Positions 43,625-51,942 of a stretch of DNA of 64,000 nucleotides are shown here, piece after piece (positions within the stretch are counted from its first letter, which is position 1; each line of letters begins with the position of its first letter). Below the pieces are notes generated by a model. That model was not told where the DNA came from. It saw nothing but the letters and a program-made list of their open reading frames with translations, and ran no database searches. Source of the DNA: Streptomyces bikiniensis. GTDB taxonomy: Bacteria > Actinomycetota > Actinomycetes > Streptomycetales > Streptomycetaceae. Made by a program: the position numbers and the translations under genes. Location: positions 15,468 to 79,467 of the forward strand of contig JNWL01000028.1 in the NCBI GenBank assembly GCA_000716465.1. The letters are read 5' to 3'.

Positions 43625-44290
43625 GTGAGCCGCAGCCTTCGACGCGGCGCCCTCGCCGCCACCGCCATCGTGTTCTCCGTCGCCGCCCTGTCCGCCTGCG
43701 GTGCGGGCAACGACGCGCAGACCCTCCAGATCCGGCCGGACAACGCCGCCGTCACCGTGGACGACGTCAAGATCCAGAACGCCCTGGTCATCACGCAGCC
43801 CGAGCGCGGCGTCAAGGGTCCGGCGGCCGTCTCGGCCACGGTCTTCAACAACGCCTCCCAGCCGCAGACGCTCGAAGCGATCACCCTGCCGGGCACCTCC
43901 GCCACCGTGAAGCTGACCCCGGCCGGCGGCTCCGGCGCGGTCACCGTCCCGGCCAACGGCTCCGTGATCATCGGCGGCAAGGGCAACGTCACCGCCGTGA
44001 TCGAGAACGGCACCGAGGCCGCCGCCCTCGGCGACGCGCAGAAGGTCGTCTTCAAGCTGAGCCGGACCGGCGAGGTGCCCCTGGAGGCCTTCGTCGTCCC
44101 CGCGGAGGGCTACTTCGAGGAGTTCGGCCCGGAGGTCGTCCCCGCTCCCCCGTCCGCCACGCCGTCCGCCTCGGCGTCGCCGTCGGGCGAGGCCGGGCAC
44201 GGCTCGGAGCACGGCGAGGACGGTGCCGGGCACGGTTCGGAGGGCTCGGCGACGCCGTCGGGCGAGGCGAGCCACGAGGCCGGCCACTGA
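43625..44290 (+). CDS. secreted lipoprotein, DUF461/PCu(A)C-like
   Basis: A 221-residue lipoprotein with signal and lipobox L-S-A-C (Cys25). The domain VTVDDVKIQNALVITQPERGVKGPAAVSATVFNNASQPQTLEAI is like the copper-chaperone-type beta fold used in actinobacterial lipoproteins, but the Met/His copper ligands of PCu(A)C are not evident. A His/Ser/Glu-rich tail (GEAGHGSEHGEDGAGHGSEG) could bind metal. It lies downstream of and convergent with phoP, as in S. coelicolor from memory. Function unknown. Confidence 0.75.
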   Translation: MSRSLRRGALAATAIVFSVAALSACGAGNDAQTLQIRPDNAAVTVDDVKIQNALVITQPERGVKGPAAVSATVFNNASQPQTLEAITLPGTSATVKLTPAGGSGAVTVPANGSVIIGGKGNVTAVIENGTEAAALGDAQKVVFKLSRTGEVPLEAFVVPAEGYFEEFGPEVVPAPPSATPSASASPSGEAGHGSEHGEDGAGHGSEGSATPSGEASHEAGH

Positions 44291-44324
44291 GGGCCGTGCC
44301 CGCCCGTACGTAAAAGCCGTACCC

Positions 44325-44380
44325 GTCCGTACGCAAAAAGGGGCGCCCCCCGGTGGGGGCGCCCCTTTTTGCGTACGGAC
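44325..44380. terminator. strong bidirectional terminator
   Basis: Perfect 25-base arms (44325-44349 and 44356-44380) with a six-base loop, containing AAAAA and TTTTT on the two sides so that it works in both directions between the convergent lipoprotein gene and phoP. Confidence 0.93.
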
Positions 44381-44397
44381 ATGGATACCGGCGGTGT

Positions 44398-45078
44398 CTA
44401 CGGCTCGAACTTGTAGCCCAGGCCCCGGACCGTCACCAGGTAGCGCGGGGCGCCCGGGTCCGGTTCGATCTTCGCGCGCAGGCGCTTGACGTGGACGTCG
44501 AGGGTCTTGGTGTCGCCGACGTAGTCCGCGCCCCAGACCCGGTCGATGAGCTGCATGCGGGTCAGCACGCGGCCCGCGTTGCGCAGCAGCATCTCCAGGA
44601 GGTCGAACTCCTTCAGGGGCAGGTCGACCTTGCCGCCGGAGACCGTGACCACGTGCCGGTCGACGTCCATGCGGACCGGGCCGGCCTCCAGGGCCGCCGG
44701 GGTGACCTCCTCCGGCTCTCCGCGGCGGCGGAGCACCGCGCGGATGCGGGCGACCAGCTCCCGCGAGGAGAAGGGCTTGGTCACGTAGTCGTCGGCCCCT
44801 ATCTCCAGGCCGACGACCTTGTCGATCTCGCTGTCCTTGGCGGTCACCATGATCACCGGGACGTTCGAGCGGCCGCGCAGCTGGCGGCACACCTCGGTAC
44901 CGGGAAGGCCCGGAAGCATCAGGTCGAGGAGGACGAGGTCGGCTCCGTTGCGCTCGAACTCGTCGAGGCCGTCGGGCCCGGTCGCCGCGACGGCGACCTC
45001 GAAGCCCTCCTTGCGGAGCATGTACGACAGGGCGTCGCTGAAGGATTCCTCATCCTCGACGACGAGCACTCGGGTCAC
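44398..45078 (-). CDS. phoP: phosphate response regulator PhoP
   Basis: A 226-residue OmpR-type regulator. REC: VLVVEDEESFSDALS, acceptor Asp in DLVLLDLMLPG, the T in MVTAKDS, Lys in YVTKPFSSRE. Trans_reg_C: LPLKEFDLLEMLLRNAGRVLTRMQLIDRVWG and TLDVHVKRLRAKIEPDP...VRGLGYKFEP. PhoP binds PHO boxes (direct repeats of GTTCACC) and controls phosphate scavenging and antibiotic production. It overlaps phoR by four bases. Confidence 0.95.
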   Translation of the reverse strand: MTRVLVVEDEESFSDALSYMLRKEGFEVAVAATGPDGLDEFERNGADLVLLDLMLPGLPGTEVCRQLRGRSNVPVIMVTAKDSEIDKVVGLEIGADDYVTKPFSSRELVARIRAVLRRRGEPEEVTPAALEAGPVRMDVDRHVVTVSGGKVDLPLKEFDLLEMLLRNAGRVLTRMQLIDRVWGADYVGDTKTLDVHVKRLRAKIEPDPGAPRYLVTVRGLGYKFEP

Positions 45079-46301
45079 GGAAGGACCTCCGGGGCGGGAA
45101 GCGGTTCGGTCATGAGATCGGGGGTGGGCGAGGCGGGCCGGCGGTCCCGTGCGGAGCCCGCCTCGGGCAGCCGCAGGGTGAAGGTGGAGCCCTGACCCTC
45201 GGTGCTCCAGACGGTGACCTCCCCGCCGTGCGAGGCGGCCACGTGCTTCACGATGGCGAGGCCCAGGCCCGTGCCGCCGGTGGCGCGGGAGCGGGCGGGG
45301 TCGACGCGGTAGAAGCGCTCGAAGACGCGCTCCTTGTCCTTGTCGGGGATGCCGATGCCCTGGTCGGTGACGGCTATCTCGATGAGGTCGCCGCCGGGTG
45401 CGGCGACCTTGCGGGCCGCGATGCCGACGCGGGTGTGGGCCGGTGAGTAGTTGACGGCGTTCTCGACGAGGTTGCCGAGGGCGGCGGCGAGCTGGCCGCG
45501 GCTGCCCCAGACGTGCAGTCCGGCCGAGCCCCCGGAGGCCATGGTGATCTGCTTGGTGGTGGCGGTGTGCCGGGAGCGGTCGATCGCCTCGGCGACCAGC
45601 TCGTCCACGGACACCGGCTCGGAGTCCTCCAGCGGGTCGTCGTTCTGCACGCGGGAGAGGTCGATCAGCTCCTGTACGAGGTTGGTGAGGCGGGTCGCCT
45701 CGATCTGCATCCGGCCGGCGAAGCGGGTGACCGCCTCGGGGTCGTCCGAGGCGTCCATGACGGCCTCGGAGAGCAGGGAGAGCGCGCCCGTGGGCGTCTT
45801 GAGCTCATGGCTGACGTTGGCCACGAAGTCCCGCCGCACCGCCTCGATGCGCCGGGCCTCGGTCAGGTCCTCGACCAGGAGCAGTACGAGCCGGGAGCCC
45901 AGCGGGGCGACGCGGGCGGAGACGGCGAGGGCCTCGCCGCGTCCGGTGCCGCGCCGGGGCAGGTCCAGTTCGACCTGCCGTATCTCTCCGTCGCGACGCG
46001 TGTCGCGGGCCATGTTGAGCATGGGCTCGACGGCCAGCTTGCCGCCGCGGACCAGACCGAGCGCGTACGCCGCCGAGCTGGCCTTCACCACGGAGTCGCT
46101 CTCGTCGAGGACGACCGCGGAGGAGCGCAGTACGGACAGCACGGTGTCGACGCCGGGCGGGAGCACGGCATCGGTGTGCAGCGAGGTACGGGTGGGTCGC
46201 GTCTGGTCGCGTTCGCTCCAGCGGAACGCCAGCATGGCGATCACGCCGGTGCACACGCCGGCGATCGCTGCCAATGCGGCGACCGCCGCGTTCACGTCCA
46301 T
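45075..46301 (-). CDS. phoR: phosphate sensor kinase PhoR (SenX3-like)
   Basis: A 408-residue histidine kinase. A single N-terminal membrane helix (VAALAAIAGVCTGVIAMLAF), a PAS-like region, then HisKA with FVANVSHELKTPTGALSLLSEAV and an HATPase (NLVENAVNYSPAHTRVG, VTDQGIGIPDKDKERVFERFYRVD, GTGLGLAIVKHVAASHGG). Its stop and the phoP start overlap as ATGA. PHO boxes lie upstream, shared with the divergent phoU. Confidence 0.95.
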   Translation of the reverse strand: MDVNAAVAALAAIAGVCTGVIAMLAFRWSERDQTRPTRTSLHTDAVLPPGVDTVLSVLRSSAVVLDESDSVVKASSAAYALGLVRGGKLAVEPMLNMARDTRRDGEIRQVELDLPRRGTGRGEALAVSARVAPLGSRLVLLLVEDLTEARRIEAVRRDFVANVSHELKTPTGALSLLSEAVMDASDDPEAVTRFAGRMQIEATRLTNLVQELIDLSRVQNDDPLEDSEPVSVDELVAEAIDRSRHTATTKQITMASGGSAGLHVWGSRGQLAAALGNLVENAVNYSPAHTRVGIAARKVAAPGGDLIEIAVTDQGIGIPDKDKERVFERFYRVDPARSRATGGTGLGLAIVKHVAASHGGEVTVWSTEGQGSTFTLRLPEAGSARDRRPASPTPDLMTEPLPAPEVLP

Positions 46302-46374
46302 GTCTCAAGGTTATGCGGGCTTCCGGACACTCTCCCAGCCGTCCGAGTGGCTGCTCGAACAGTCGTCGCCCAGA

Positions 46375-46407
46375 GTTCACCGTGGAGACCCGGCCGGTTC
46401 ACTTGCC
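46375..46407 (+). promoter_or_regulatory. PHO box module 1 between phoR and phoU
   Basis: GTTCACC starts at 46375 and GTTCACT at 46397, 22 bases (two 11-base units) apart, the spacing of a PhoP operator made of 11-bp direct repeats. Confidence 0.75.
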
Positions 46408-46438
46408 CCGGCGGGCGCGGTGGCGTGCGTCGCCCAGA

Positions 46439-46471
46439 GTTCACCTGGGGGACGGTGACGGTTCACACGAG
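46439..46471 (+). promoter_or_regulatory. PHO box module 2 between phoR and phoU
   Basis: GTTCACC at 46439 and GTTCACA at 46461, again 22 bases apart. The module repeats module 1 at an offset of 64 bases, including the leading CGTCGCCCAGAGTTCACC (46364-46381 and 46428-46445). Confidence 0.8.
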
Positions 46472-46606
46472 GGGGTGGAGCCGGACGCACAGGGGGCCGA
46501 ACGTGGGAGCGTGGGGTTCGGGCCCCACCCGTACCCCGGGGCCTCCGGAGCCCCCAGAGCCTCCGGAGCCCTGCGGCTTTGCAGCTTTGCGTAGAGAGGG
46601 ACATCC

Positions 46607-47287
46607 ATGCGGGACGCGTACCACGAGGAACTGGACTCGATCGGAGAGAGCCTGGTCGAGATGGCCCGGCTCGTCGGGTCGGCGATCGGGCGCGCCACGA
46701 CGGCGATGCTCGACGCGGACCTGAAGCTCGCGGAGAGCGTGATCGCGGCGGACCAGAAGGTCGACGACCTCCAGCACGACCTGGAGGCGCGGGCGATAGC
46801 GCTGCTCGCGCGCCAGCAGCCGGTGGCGACGGACCTGCGGATCGTGGTGACCTCGCTGCGGATGAGCGCCGACCTGGAGCGCTCGGGCGACCTGGCGCAG
46901 CACGTGGCGAAGCTGGCGCGGCTGCGGTTCCCGGAGTCGGCGGTGCCGAGGGACCTGCACGCGACCATCCTGGAGATGGGGCAGCTGGCGCAGCGCCTGA
47001 TGGCGAAGGCGGCGGAGGTCATCATCACGAAGGACGTCGACCTGGCGCTCCAGCTGGAGCAGGACGACGACGAGATGGACCTGCTGCACCGGACGCTGTT
47101 CCGGCACCTGATGGACGACCGGTGGAAGCACGGCATCGAGACGGCGGTGGACGTGACGCTGCTCGGGCGGTACTACGAGCGGTTCGCGGACCACGCGGTG
47201 TCGGTGGCGAAGCGGGTGGTCTACCTGGTGACGGGCGAGCACGCGGACGAGCTCCAGGCGGCGGACGCGCCGGTGGAGGGGGCGTAG
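46607..47287 (+). CDS. phoU: phosphate transport regulator PhoU
   Basis: A 226-residue PhoU protein with two three-helix repeats: MRDAYHEELDSIGESLVEMARLVGSAIG and VATDLRIVVTSLRMSADLERSGDLAQHVAKLARLR, then RHLMDDRWKHGIETAVDVTLLGRYYERFADHAVSVAKRVVYLVTGE. It links the phosphate transporter and the PhoR sensor and holds the Pho regulon off in high phosphate. Divergent from phoR across the PHO boxes. Confidence 0.94.
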   Translation: MRDAYHEELDSIGESLVEMARLVGSAIGRATTAMLDADLKLAESVIAADQKVDDLQHDLEARAIALLARQQPVATDLRIVVTSLRMSADLERSGDLAQHVAKLARLRFPESAVPRDLHATILEMGQLAQRLMAKAAEVIITKDVDLALQLEQDDDEMDLLHRTLFRHLMDDRWKHGIETAVDVTLLGRYYERFADHAVSVAKRVVYLVTGEHADELQAADAPVEGA

Positions 47288-47419
47288 ACGCTCCGGTGGA
47301 GGGGGCGTGGGGGCCTTCCGGGGGGAGTGCGTCCGGGCTTCGATGCGCCGTTGATGCGCCGTTCCGGGTGGGCATGCAATGGGGGAAGGCGATCCGCGCC
47401 TCGAAAGGGAGGGACCCCC

Positions 47420-47572
47420 ATGGCCGATTCCCCGATGACGACCGGCTCCGGGACGGAGCCGCCGCGCGAGGCGGACCTGCTGCCCGTCCTCGGCGCCTGC
47501 GGCTGCGGCTCGGGCTGCGGCTGCGGCTGCCAGTCGGGCGGGCCGTGCCAGTGCGGGGGCTGCTCGGGCTGA
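47420..47572 (+). CDS. 50-residue Cys/Gly-rich peptide
   Basis: A small protein whose C-terminal half reads LGACGCGSGCGCGCQSGG followed by further Cys-Gly pairs, with about eight cysteines in 24 residues. AAAGGGAGGG lies just upstream of the ATG, so translation is likely. The CGC/CxC pattern could bind metal (metallothionein-like) or be a structural peptide. It lies downstream of phoU in the same direction. I recall similar short cysteine-rich peptides near this locus in streptomycetes but no function. Confidence 0.65.
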   Translation: MADSPMTTGSGTEPPREADLLPVLGACGCGSGCGCGCQSGGPCQCGGCSG

Positions 47573-47639
47573 GGCGCGTACGGGCCGACGTGCGGGGGAA
47601 GGGGTGCGCCGAGCCGCACCCCTTCTCCACCGGGCCCGC

Positions 47640-47831
47640 TGGAGGTCGAGCACGCCGACGACCTGCCGCCCGCTCGTCCCCCCGGTGGTACGGAACCCGA
47701 GCCGGCGGCAGAACGCGCCGGGCCCGTCGCGGCCGGGCTCCCGGGTGACGTACATCTGCGACGCGACGCGCCGCGGGGGGCGGCGGGGTGACCTGCTCCG
47801 GGCGGAGTGACGCGCCGGGGGCGTTGCTCAT
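47640..47831 (-). pseudogene. GNAT pseudogene with internal deletion
   Basis: The start codon and N-terminal GNAT text (MSNAPGASLRPEQVTPP) are present, and the C-terminal part (YVTREPGRDGPGAFCRRLGFRTTGG..VVGVLDL) follows in another frame only about 20 codons later. The acetyl-CoA binding middle of the domain is missing. Confidence 0.7.
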
Positions 47832-47898
47832 GATCCGAACGCCGGCGGGGGCGCTCGCCCCCCTCGGGCGACGTGCATGCGTACGCCAGAATGCCCCC

Positions 47899-48393
47899 AT
47901 GCCGATACGCCGCACTCCGCTCGCCGCCACCGCGGGCGCGGCCGCGGCACTGCTCCTCTCCGGCTGCACCGTGCCGATCGCGGGCGTCGCGGGGGTGACG
48001 GTGGGGGAGGACGGCTCGCCGGTCGGGGTGATCGCGATGTGCAAGGAGCACGTCGACGGCGCGACGCTCCACACCGACGCCGAAGACCCCGAGGCCCAGA
48101 AGGACATGGGCGCCTGGAACCACGACGCTCCGATCACCGGCCTCACCACCTGGCCCCTGTCCTCCCCCGGCGACGGCTGGACCGTGGCGAAGCCCCTCGG
48201 GCGACTGGTACCCGGACAGGCGTACAGGCTGTACGGCTGGACCGAGGACGGCTCCTGGTCGACGGCCGCCGTCTCCTTCACGACGAAGGACCTGGAGAAA
48301 CTGACCCCGGGTCAGGTGCGGTACGGGTCGGACGCCGAGAGCAGGACGGTCCTGCTGGACGACTTCCGCACGAAGGCGTGCGAGGAGGCCTGA
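47899..48393 (+). CDS. small lipoprotein
   Basis: A 164-residue lipoprotein with signal TPLAATAGAAAALLLSGC (Cys23). The mature part has VGVIAMCKEHVDGATLHTDAED and WPLSSPGDGWTVAKPLGRLVPGQAYRLYGWTEDGSWSTAAVSFT, suggesting a small beta domain. No family assigned. An AT-containing CAGAAT lies a few bases upstream of the ATG. Confidence 0.7.
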   Translation: MPIRRTPLAATAGAAAALLLSGCTVPIAGVAGVTVGEDGSPVGVIAMCKEHVDGATLHTDAEDPEAQKDMGAWNHDAPITGLTTWPLSSPGDGWTVAKPLGRLVPGQAYRLYGWTEDGSWSTAAVSFTTKDLEKLTPGQVRYGSDAESRTVLLDDFRTKACEEA

Positions 48394-48533
48394 CGGCACC
48401 GGCTTCGGACCCGAACTCCCGGTGACGCGGCCACGGACACTCCCACGGCGCATGCGGGCGCGGGCCGGGCAGTTGTGGTTCGACGCCCCGCTCGCCGCGG
48501 CGACGGCCGCGCCTGGCCTGCACAGTCGTTCGG
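48394..48533. other. intergenic remnant region
   Basis: No clear gene. Frames on both strands are open by virtue of high GC but I see no start signal or recognisable protein; likely decayed sequence adjoining the next fragment. Confidence 0.4.
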
Positions 48534-48776
48534 TCAGCGATGGCCGTTCCGGCCGGTACGGGGTTCCGGAGAGGGGCTACGAGGTCGTTCCTCGTGGCGC
48601 CCTTCCCCGTCGGACGCGCCTGAGGCACGTCGAGCGGTCACCAGGTACCCCACGAAGCGCACCCCCGGCCGCGCCTCGGCCCACCCGTCCGCCGCGCCGG
48701 TCGGCACCAGAACGGTCGTGTCCGTCACGGGACGGTGGATGCCGGACGTGCTGCCCGCGGGCACCTCGCAACGCAA
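48534..48776 (-). pseudogene. C-terminal fragment of a DUF6578-like gene
   Basis: Contains HRPVTDTTVLVPTGAADG followed by AEARPGVRFVGYLVTA, clearly related to NRPVPDTAALVPVERADG...GVGFSGCPVTA at 32208-32546. The N-terminal two thirds are missing and the frame runs into unrelated sequence. A fragment, not a functional gene. Confidence 0.55.
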
Positions 48777-48783
48777 CGAATCG

Positions 48784-48818
48784 GCCCCCCACCGGCGGAA
48801 AATCCGCAGGCAGGGGGC
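48784..48818 (-). terminator. hairpin after gpmA
   Basis: GCCCCC (48784-48789) and GGGGGC (48813-48818) close an outer stem, and GCGGA/TCCGC an inner one around AAA. Lies 23 bases beyond the gpmA stop. Confidence 0.65.
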
Positions 48819-48840
48819 CCGTTCGTGCGTCAGGACAGGG

Positions 48841-49602
48841 CTACTTCTTCTTGCCCTGGTTCTTCACGGCCTCGATCGCGGCCGCGGCCGCCTCCGGGTC
48901 GAGGTACGTGCCGCCCGGGTTGAGGGGCTTGAAGTTCTCGTCCAGTTCGTAGACGAGGGGGATGCCGGTCGGGATGTTGAGGCCCGCGATGTCGGCGTCC
49001 GAGATGCCGTCCAGGTGCTTGACCAGGGCGCGGAGGCTGTTGCCGTGGGCGGCGACCAGGACCGTGCGGCCGGTGAGGAGGTCCGGGACGATGCTGTCGT
49101 ACCAGTACGGGAGCATCCGCTCCACGACGTCCTTCAGGCACTCCGTGCGCGGGCGGAGCTCCGGCGGGATCGTCTGGTAGCGGGCGTCGTGGGCCTGCGA
49201 GTACTCGCTGTCGTCCGACAGCGCCGGCGGCGGGGTGTCGTACGAGCGGCGCCACAGCATGAACTGCTCCTCGCCGAACTCGGCGAGCGTCTGCGCCTTG
49301 TCCTTGCCCTGGAGCGCGCCGTAGTGGCGCTCGTTCAGGCGCCAGGAGCGGTTCACCGGGATCCAGTGGCGGTCCGCCGACTCCAGGGCGAGCTGCGCCG
49401 TGCGGATGGCGCGCTTCTGGAGGGAGGTGTGCAGCACGTCGGGCAGCAGGCCGGCGTCCTTGAGCAGCTCGCCGCCGCGCGTCGCCTCCTTCTCGCCCTT
49501 CGCGGTGAGGTTCACGTCCACCCATCCGGTGAACAGATTCTTCTCGTTCCACTCGCTCTCGCCGTGGCGGAGGAGGATCAGCTTGTACGGTGCGTCGGCC
49601 AT
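48841..49602 (-). CDS. gpmA: 2,3-bisphosphoglycerate-dependent phosphoglycerate mutase
   Basis: A 253-residue glycolytic enzyme that interconverts 3- and 2-phosphoglycerate. The phosphohistidine motif is [12 protein letters not shown], with [36 protein letters not shown] and [19 protein letters not shown], in order. It follows the actinobacterial gpm type. ATG at 49602. Confidence 0.96.
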   Translation of the reverse strand: MADAPYKLILLRHGESEWNEKNLFTGWVDVNLTAKGEKEATRGGELLKDAGLLPDVLHTSLQKRAIRTAQLALESADRHWIPVNRSWRLNERHYGALQGKDKAQTLAEFGEEQFMLWRRSYDTPPPALSDDSEYSQAHDARYQTIPPELRPRTECLKDVVERMLPYWYDSIVPDLLTGRTVLVAAHGNSLRALVKHLDGISDADIAGLNIPTGIPLVYELDENFKPLNPGGTYLDPEAAAAAIEAVKNQGKKK

Positions 49603-49629
49603 GCGTACGAGCCTAATCGACCTCCGACG

Positions 49630-49648
49630 ATTGACGCGCGTCGTCAAT
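49630..49648. promoter_or_regulatory. inverted repeat upstream of gpmA
   Basis: ATTGACG-CGCGT-CGTCAAT has perfect seven-base arms, 27 bases upstream of the gpmA start. It may be an operator for gpmA or the divergent MFS gene. Confidence 0.4.
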
Positions 49649-49670
49649 TGAGTGGTGTCCGGCATGAGAG

Positions 49671-49709
49671 ATGCGTAAGTTACGCAGAGCCATATAGGGG
49701 CTTACGCAT
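49671..49709. promoter_or_regulatory. operator-like repeats upstream of the MFS gene
   Basis: TGCGTAA-G-TTACGCA (49672-49686) is a perfect palindrome and TTACGCAT recurs at 49702-49709, 22 bases downstream. The set is just before the transporter start and looks like a regulator binding array. Confidence 0.5.
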
Positions 49710-49726
49710 GCCAGGGGGCGCCACAC

Positions 49727-51052
49727 ATGTCCATCAGTACGCTCAGACGATCGGCCCGTGAGACGGTCTCCGGTCTTCCTCCCGGCTTCTGGTGGCTCTG
49801 GCTCTCCACCCTCGTCAACCGGACCGGCGCCTTCGTCCTCACCTTCCTCTCCCTCTACCTCACCCTGGAACTCGGGCACTCCGCCTGGTTCGCCGGGCTC
49901 GTCGTCGCCCTCCACGGCCTCGGCGGCGTCGCCGGCTCCCCGCTCGGCGGCGTGCTCACCGACCGCTGGGGCCGCCGCCCCACCATGATCACCATGCACC
50001 TCGCGGGCGCCGCCTGCGCCGCCGCCCTCGCCTTCGTCACCAGTGCCTGGGGCATCGCCGCCGTCGTCCTGCTGATGGGCGTCGCCATGCAGGCCGTCCG
50101 GCCCCCCATCAACGCCACCATCGCCGACATGGTCCCCGCCCACGACGTGCGCAGGGCCTACGCCCTCAACTACTGGGCCCTCAACCTCGGCTTCGCCATC
50201 GCCTCCCTCGGCGGCGGCGCCGCGGCCTTCCTCGGCTACCGCACCCTCTTCGTCGTCGACGCCGTCGCCACCGTCCTGTGCGCCGTCATCGTCTTCCTCC
50301 GGCTCCCCGAGACCCGGCCCGACCGGCCGGCCCCGGCGGAGGAGAAGTCCGTCGCCGAGCCCGAGGTCAGCACCCTCACCGTGCTGCGCGACGCGCCCTT
50401 CCGCACCCTCGTCCTGCTGAACCTGCTCGTCTGCCTCGTCTTCACCGCGCCGTGGATCGGGCTTCCCCTGACCATGGCCGACCAGGGGCTCTCCGCCTCC
50501 TCCTACGGCGCCGTCATCGCCGTCAACGGCGTCGTCATCGTCGGCTTCCAGCTCCTCGTCAACAAGCTCACCGACAAGCGCTCCCCCGTCCTCCTCCTCG
50601 CCCTCTCCTCCCTCCTCTTCGGCCTCGGCACCGGCGCCACCGCCCTCGCCGGCTCCTCCGTCGCCTTCGCCGCGACCGTGGTCGTCTGGACCGTCGGCGA
50701 GATGATCCACGTCCCGACCAACGCCGCCGCCACCGCCCGCCTCGCCCCCGAGCACGCCCGCGGCCGCTACCAGGGCGTCATGGGCATGTCCTGGGCCGTC
50801 GCCGGGTTCGTCGCCCCGATCCTCGCCGGCGCGGTCGTCGACGGGCCCGGACCCGACGTCCTCTGGGCGGCCACCGCCGCGATCGGCGTCCTCGCCGCCG
50901 CCGGGTACGCCACCCGGCTGCGCAAGGCCCTCACCGAGGAGAGCGAGGAGGCCGGAGCCGCCGTTCCCGTGCCCGGTCCCGTGGCCTCCCCCGCACCCGC
51001 TCCCGTCGTCGTGAAGGGCGGGGACGCCGAGGACTCCCCCGTCAGAACCTGA
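49727..51052 (+). CDS. MFS efflux transporter
   Basis: A 441-residue major facilitator with about twelve transmembrane helices. The motif A GGVLTDRWGRRPTMI is between helices 2 and 3. The long acidic/Pro tail after residue 400 is cytosolic. Substrate unknown; this class includes multidrug exporters. An AraC-type remnant lies downstream, and operator-like repeats lie upstream. Confidence 0.87.
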   Translation: MSISTLRRSARETVSGLPPGFWWLWLSTLVNRTGAFVLTFLSLYLTLELGHSAWFAGLVVALHGLGGVAGSPLGGVLTDRWGRRPTMITMHLAGAACAAALAFVTSAWGIAAVVLLMGVAMQAVRPPINATIADMVPAHDVRRAYALNYWALNLGFAIASLGGGAAAFLGYRTLFVVDAVATVLCAVIVFLRLPETRPDRPAPAEEKSVAEPEVSTLTVLRDAPFRTLVLLNLLVCLVFTAPWIGLPLTMADQGLSASSYGAVIAVNGVVIVGFQLLVNKLTDKRSPVLLLALSSLLFGLGTGATALAGSSVAFAATVVVWTVGEMIHVPTNAAATARLAPEHARGRYQGVMGMSWAVAGFVAPILAGAVVDGPGPDVLWAATAAIGVLAAAGYATRLRKALTEESEEAGAAVPVPGPVASPAPAPVVVKGGDAEDSPVRT

Positions 51053-51110
51053 CCCGCCGGAACCTGAACCGTCGGCACCTGCCGGCCGCTGCCCGACGGC
51101 GGCGCCCCGG

Positions 51111-51464
51111 TCGTGCTCGGCGGCCGCGCCCTGGACCGTCGACCGGCTCGCGGCCGGGGCGGGCGTCTCCCGCGCCGCCCTGGTCCGCCGCTTCACCGCC
51201 CGCGTCGGCCGGGCCCCGATGACGTACCTCACCCGGTGGCGGCTGACCCGCGCCGCCGCCCTGCTCCGGGACGGCACGGAGCCGCCGGGCTCCGTCGCCC
51301 GCCGCGTCGGCCACAGCAAGCCGTACGCGCTCCCGCACGCGTTCCGGCGCGAGTTCGGGGTCACGCCGGGGCGGTACCGAGAGGAACGGGAGGCGCCCGG
51401 GGTCGCGGTCAGTCCGCCGGCTTCGCCGGCGCGCTCTCCGGCGTCTTCGCCAGCAGGTTCCTGA
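51111..51464 (+). pseudogene. AraC-type regulator C-terminal fragment
   Basis: One frame encodes WTVDRLAAGAGVSRAALVRR, FTARVGRAPMTYLTRWRLTR, VARRVGHSKPYALPHAFRRE and FGVTPGRYR, a complete double helix-turn-helix DNA-binding domain of the AraC family. No start or N-terminal sensor domain is present, and the 3' end overlaps the YbjN gene. Probably a decayed regulator of the upstream transporter. Confidence 0.65.
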
Positions 51465-51942
51465 ACGCGTCCAGGTTCCGCGTCGACTCCCCCCGCGACA
51501 CCCGCCACTCGTACTCGCGCCGGATCGACGTCGCGAAGCCCAGCTCCAGGAGCGTGTTGAAGTCGCCGTCCGCCGCCTCCAGGACCGAGCCGAGCAGCCG
51601 GTCCAGTTCCTCGGGCGTGACGGCGGCGAGCGGGAGCTTGCCGGTCAGGTACACGTCGCCGAGGCCGTCGACCGCGTACCCCACTCCGTACAGCTTGAGG
51701 TTGCGCTCCAGGAGCCAGCGGTGGACGCCCGCCTCGTTCTCGTCCGGGTGGCGGACGACGAAGGCGTTGAGGGAGAGGGAGTGGCGGCCCGCGCGGAGGG
51801 AGAGCGTCGTGAAGAGCTTGCGCGTGCCCGGGAGCTTGACGACGTAGGAGCCCGGTTCGGGGGACTCCCACTCCAGCTCCGCGTCGTCGAGCGTGGACTC
51901 GATGGTCTGCCGAACACCCTCGGCGGTCTTGTCCTCAGCCAT
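51409..51942 (-). CDS. YbjN domain protein
   Basis: A 177-residue soluble protein with the YbjN/type-III-secretion-chaperone-like fold: [45 protein letters not shown] and [33 protein letters not shown]. Common and often adjacent to mshA in actinobacteria; role unclear. Its start overlaps the end of mshA by eight bases, so it is the second gene of that pair. Confidence 0.82.
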   Translation of the reverse strand: MAEDKTAEGVRQTIESTLDDAELEWESPEPGSYVVKLPGTRKLFTTLSLRAGRHSLSLNAFVVRHPDENEAGVHRWLLERNLKLYGVGYAVDGLGDVYLTGKLPLAAVTPEELDRLLGSVLEAADGDFNTLLELGFATSIRREYEWRVSRGESTRNLDAFRNLLAKTPESAPAKPAD

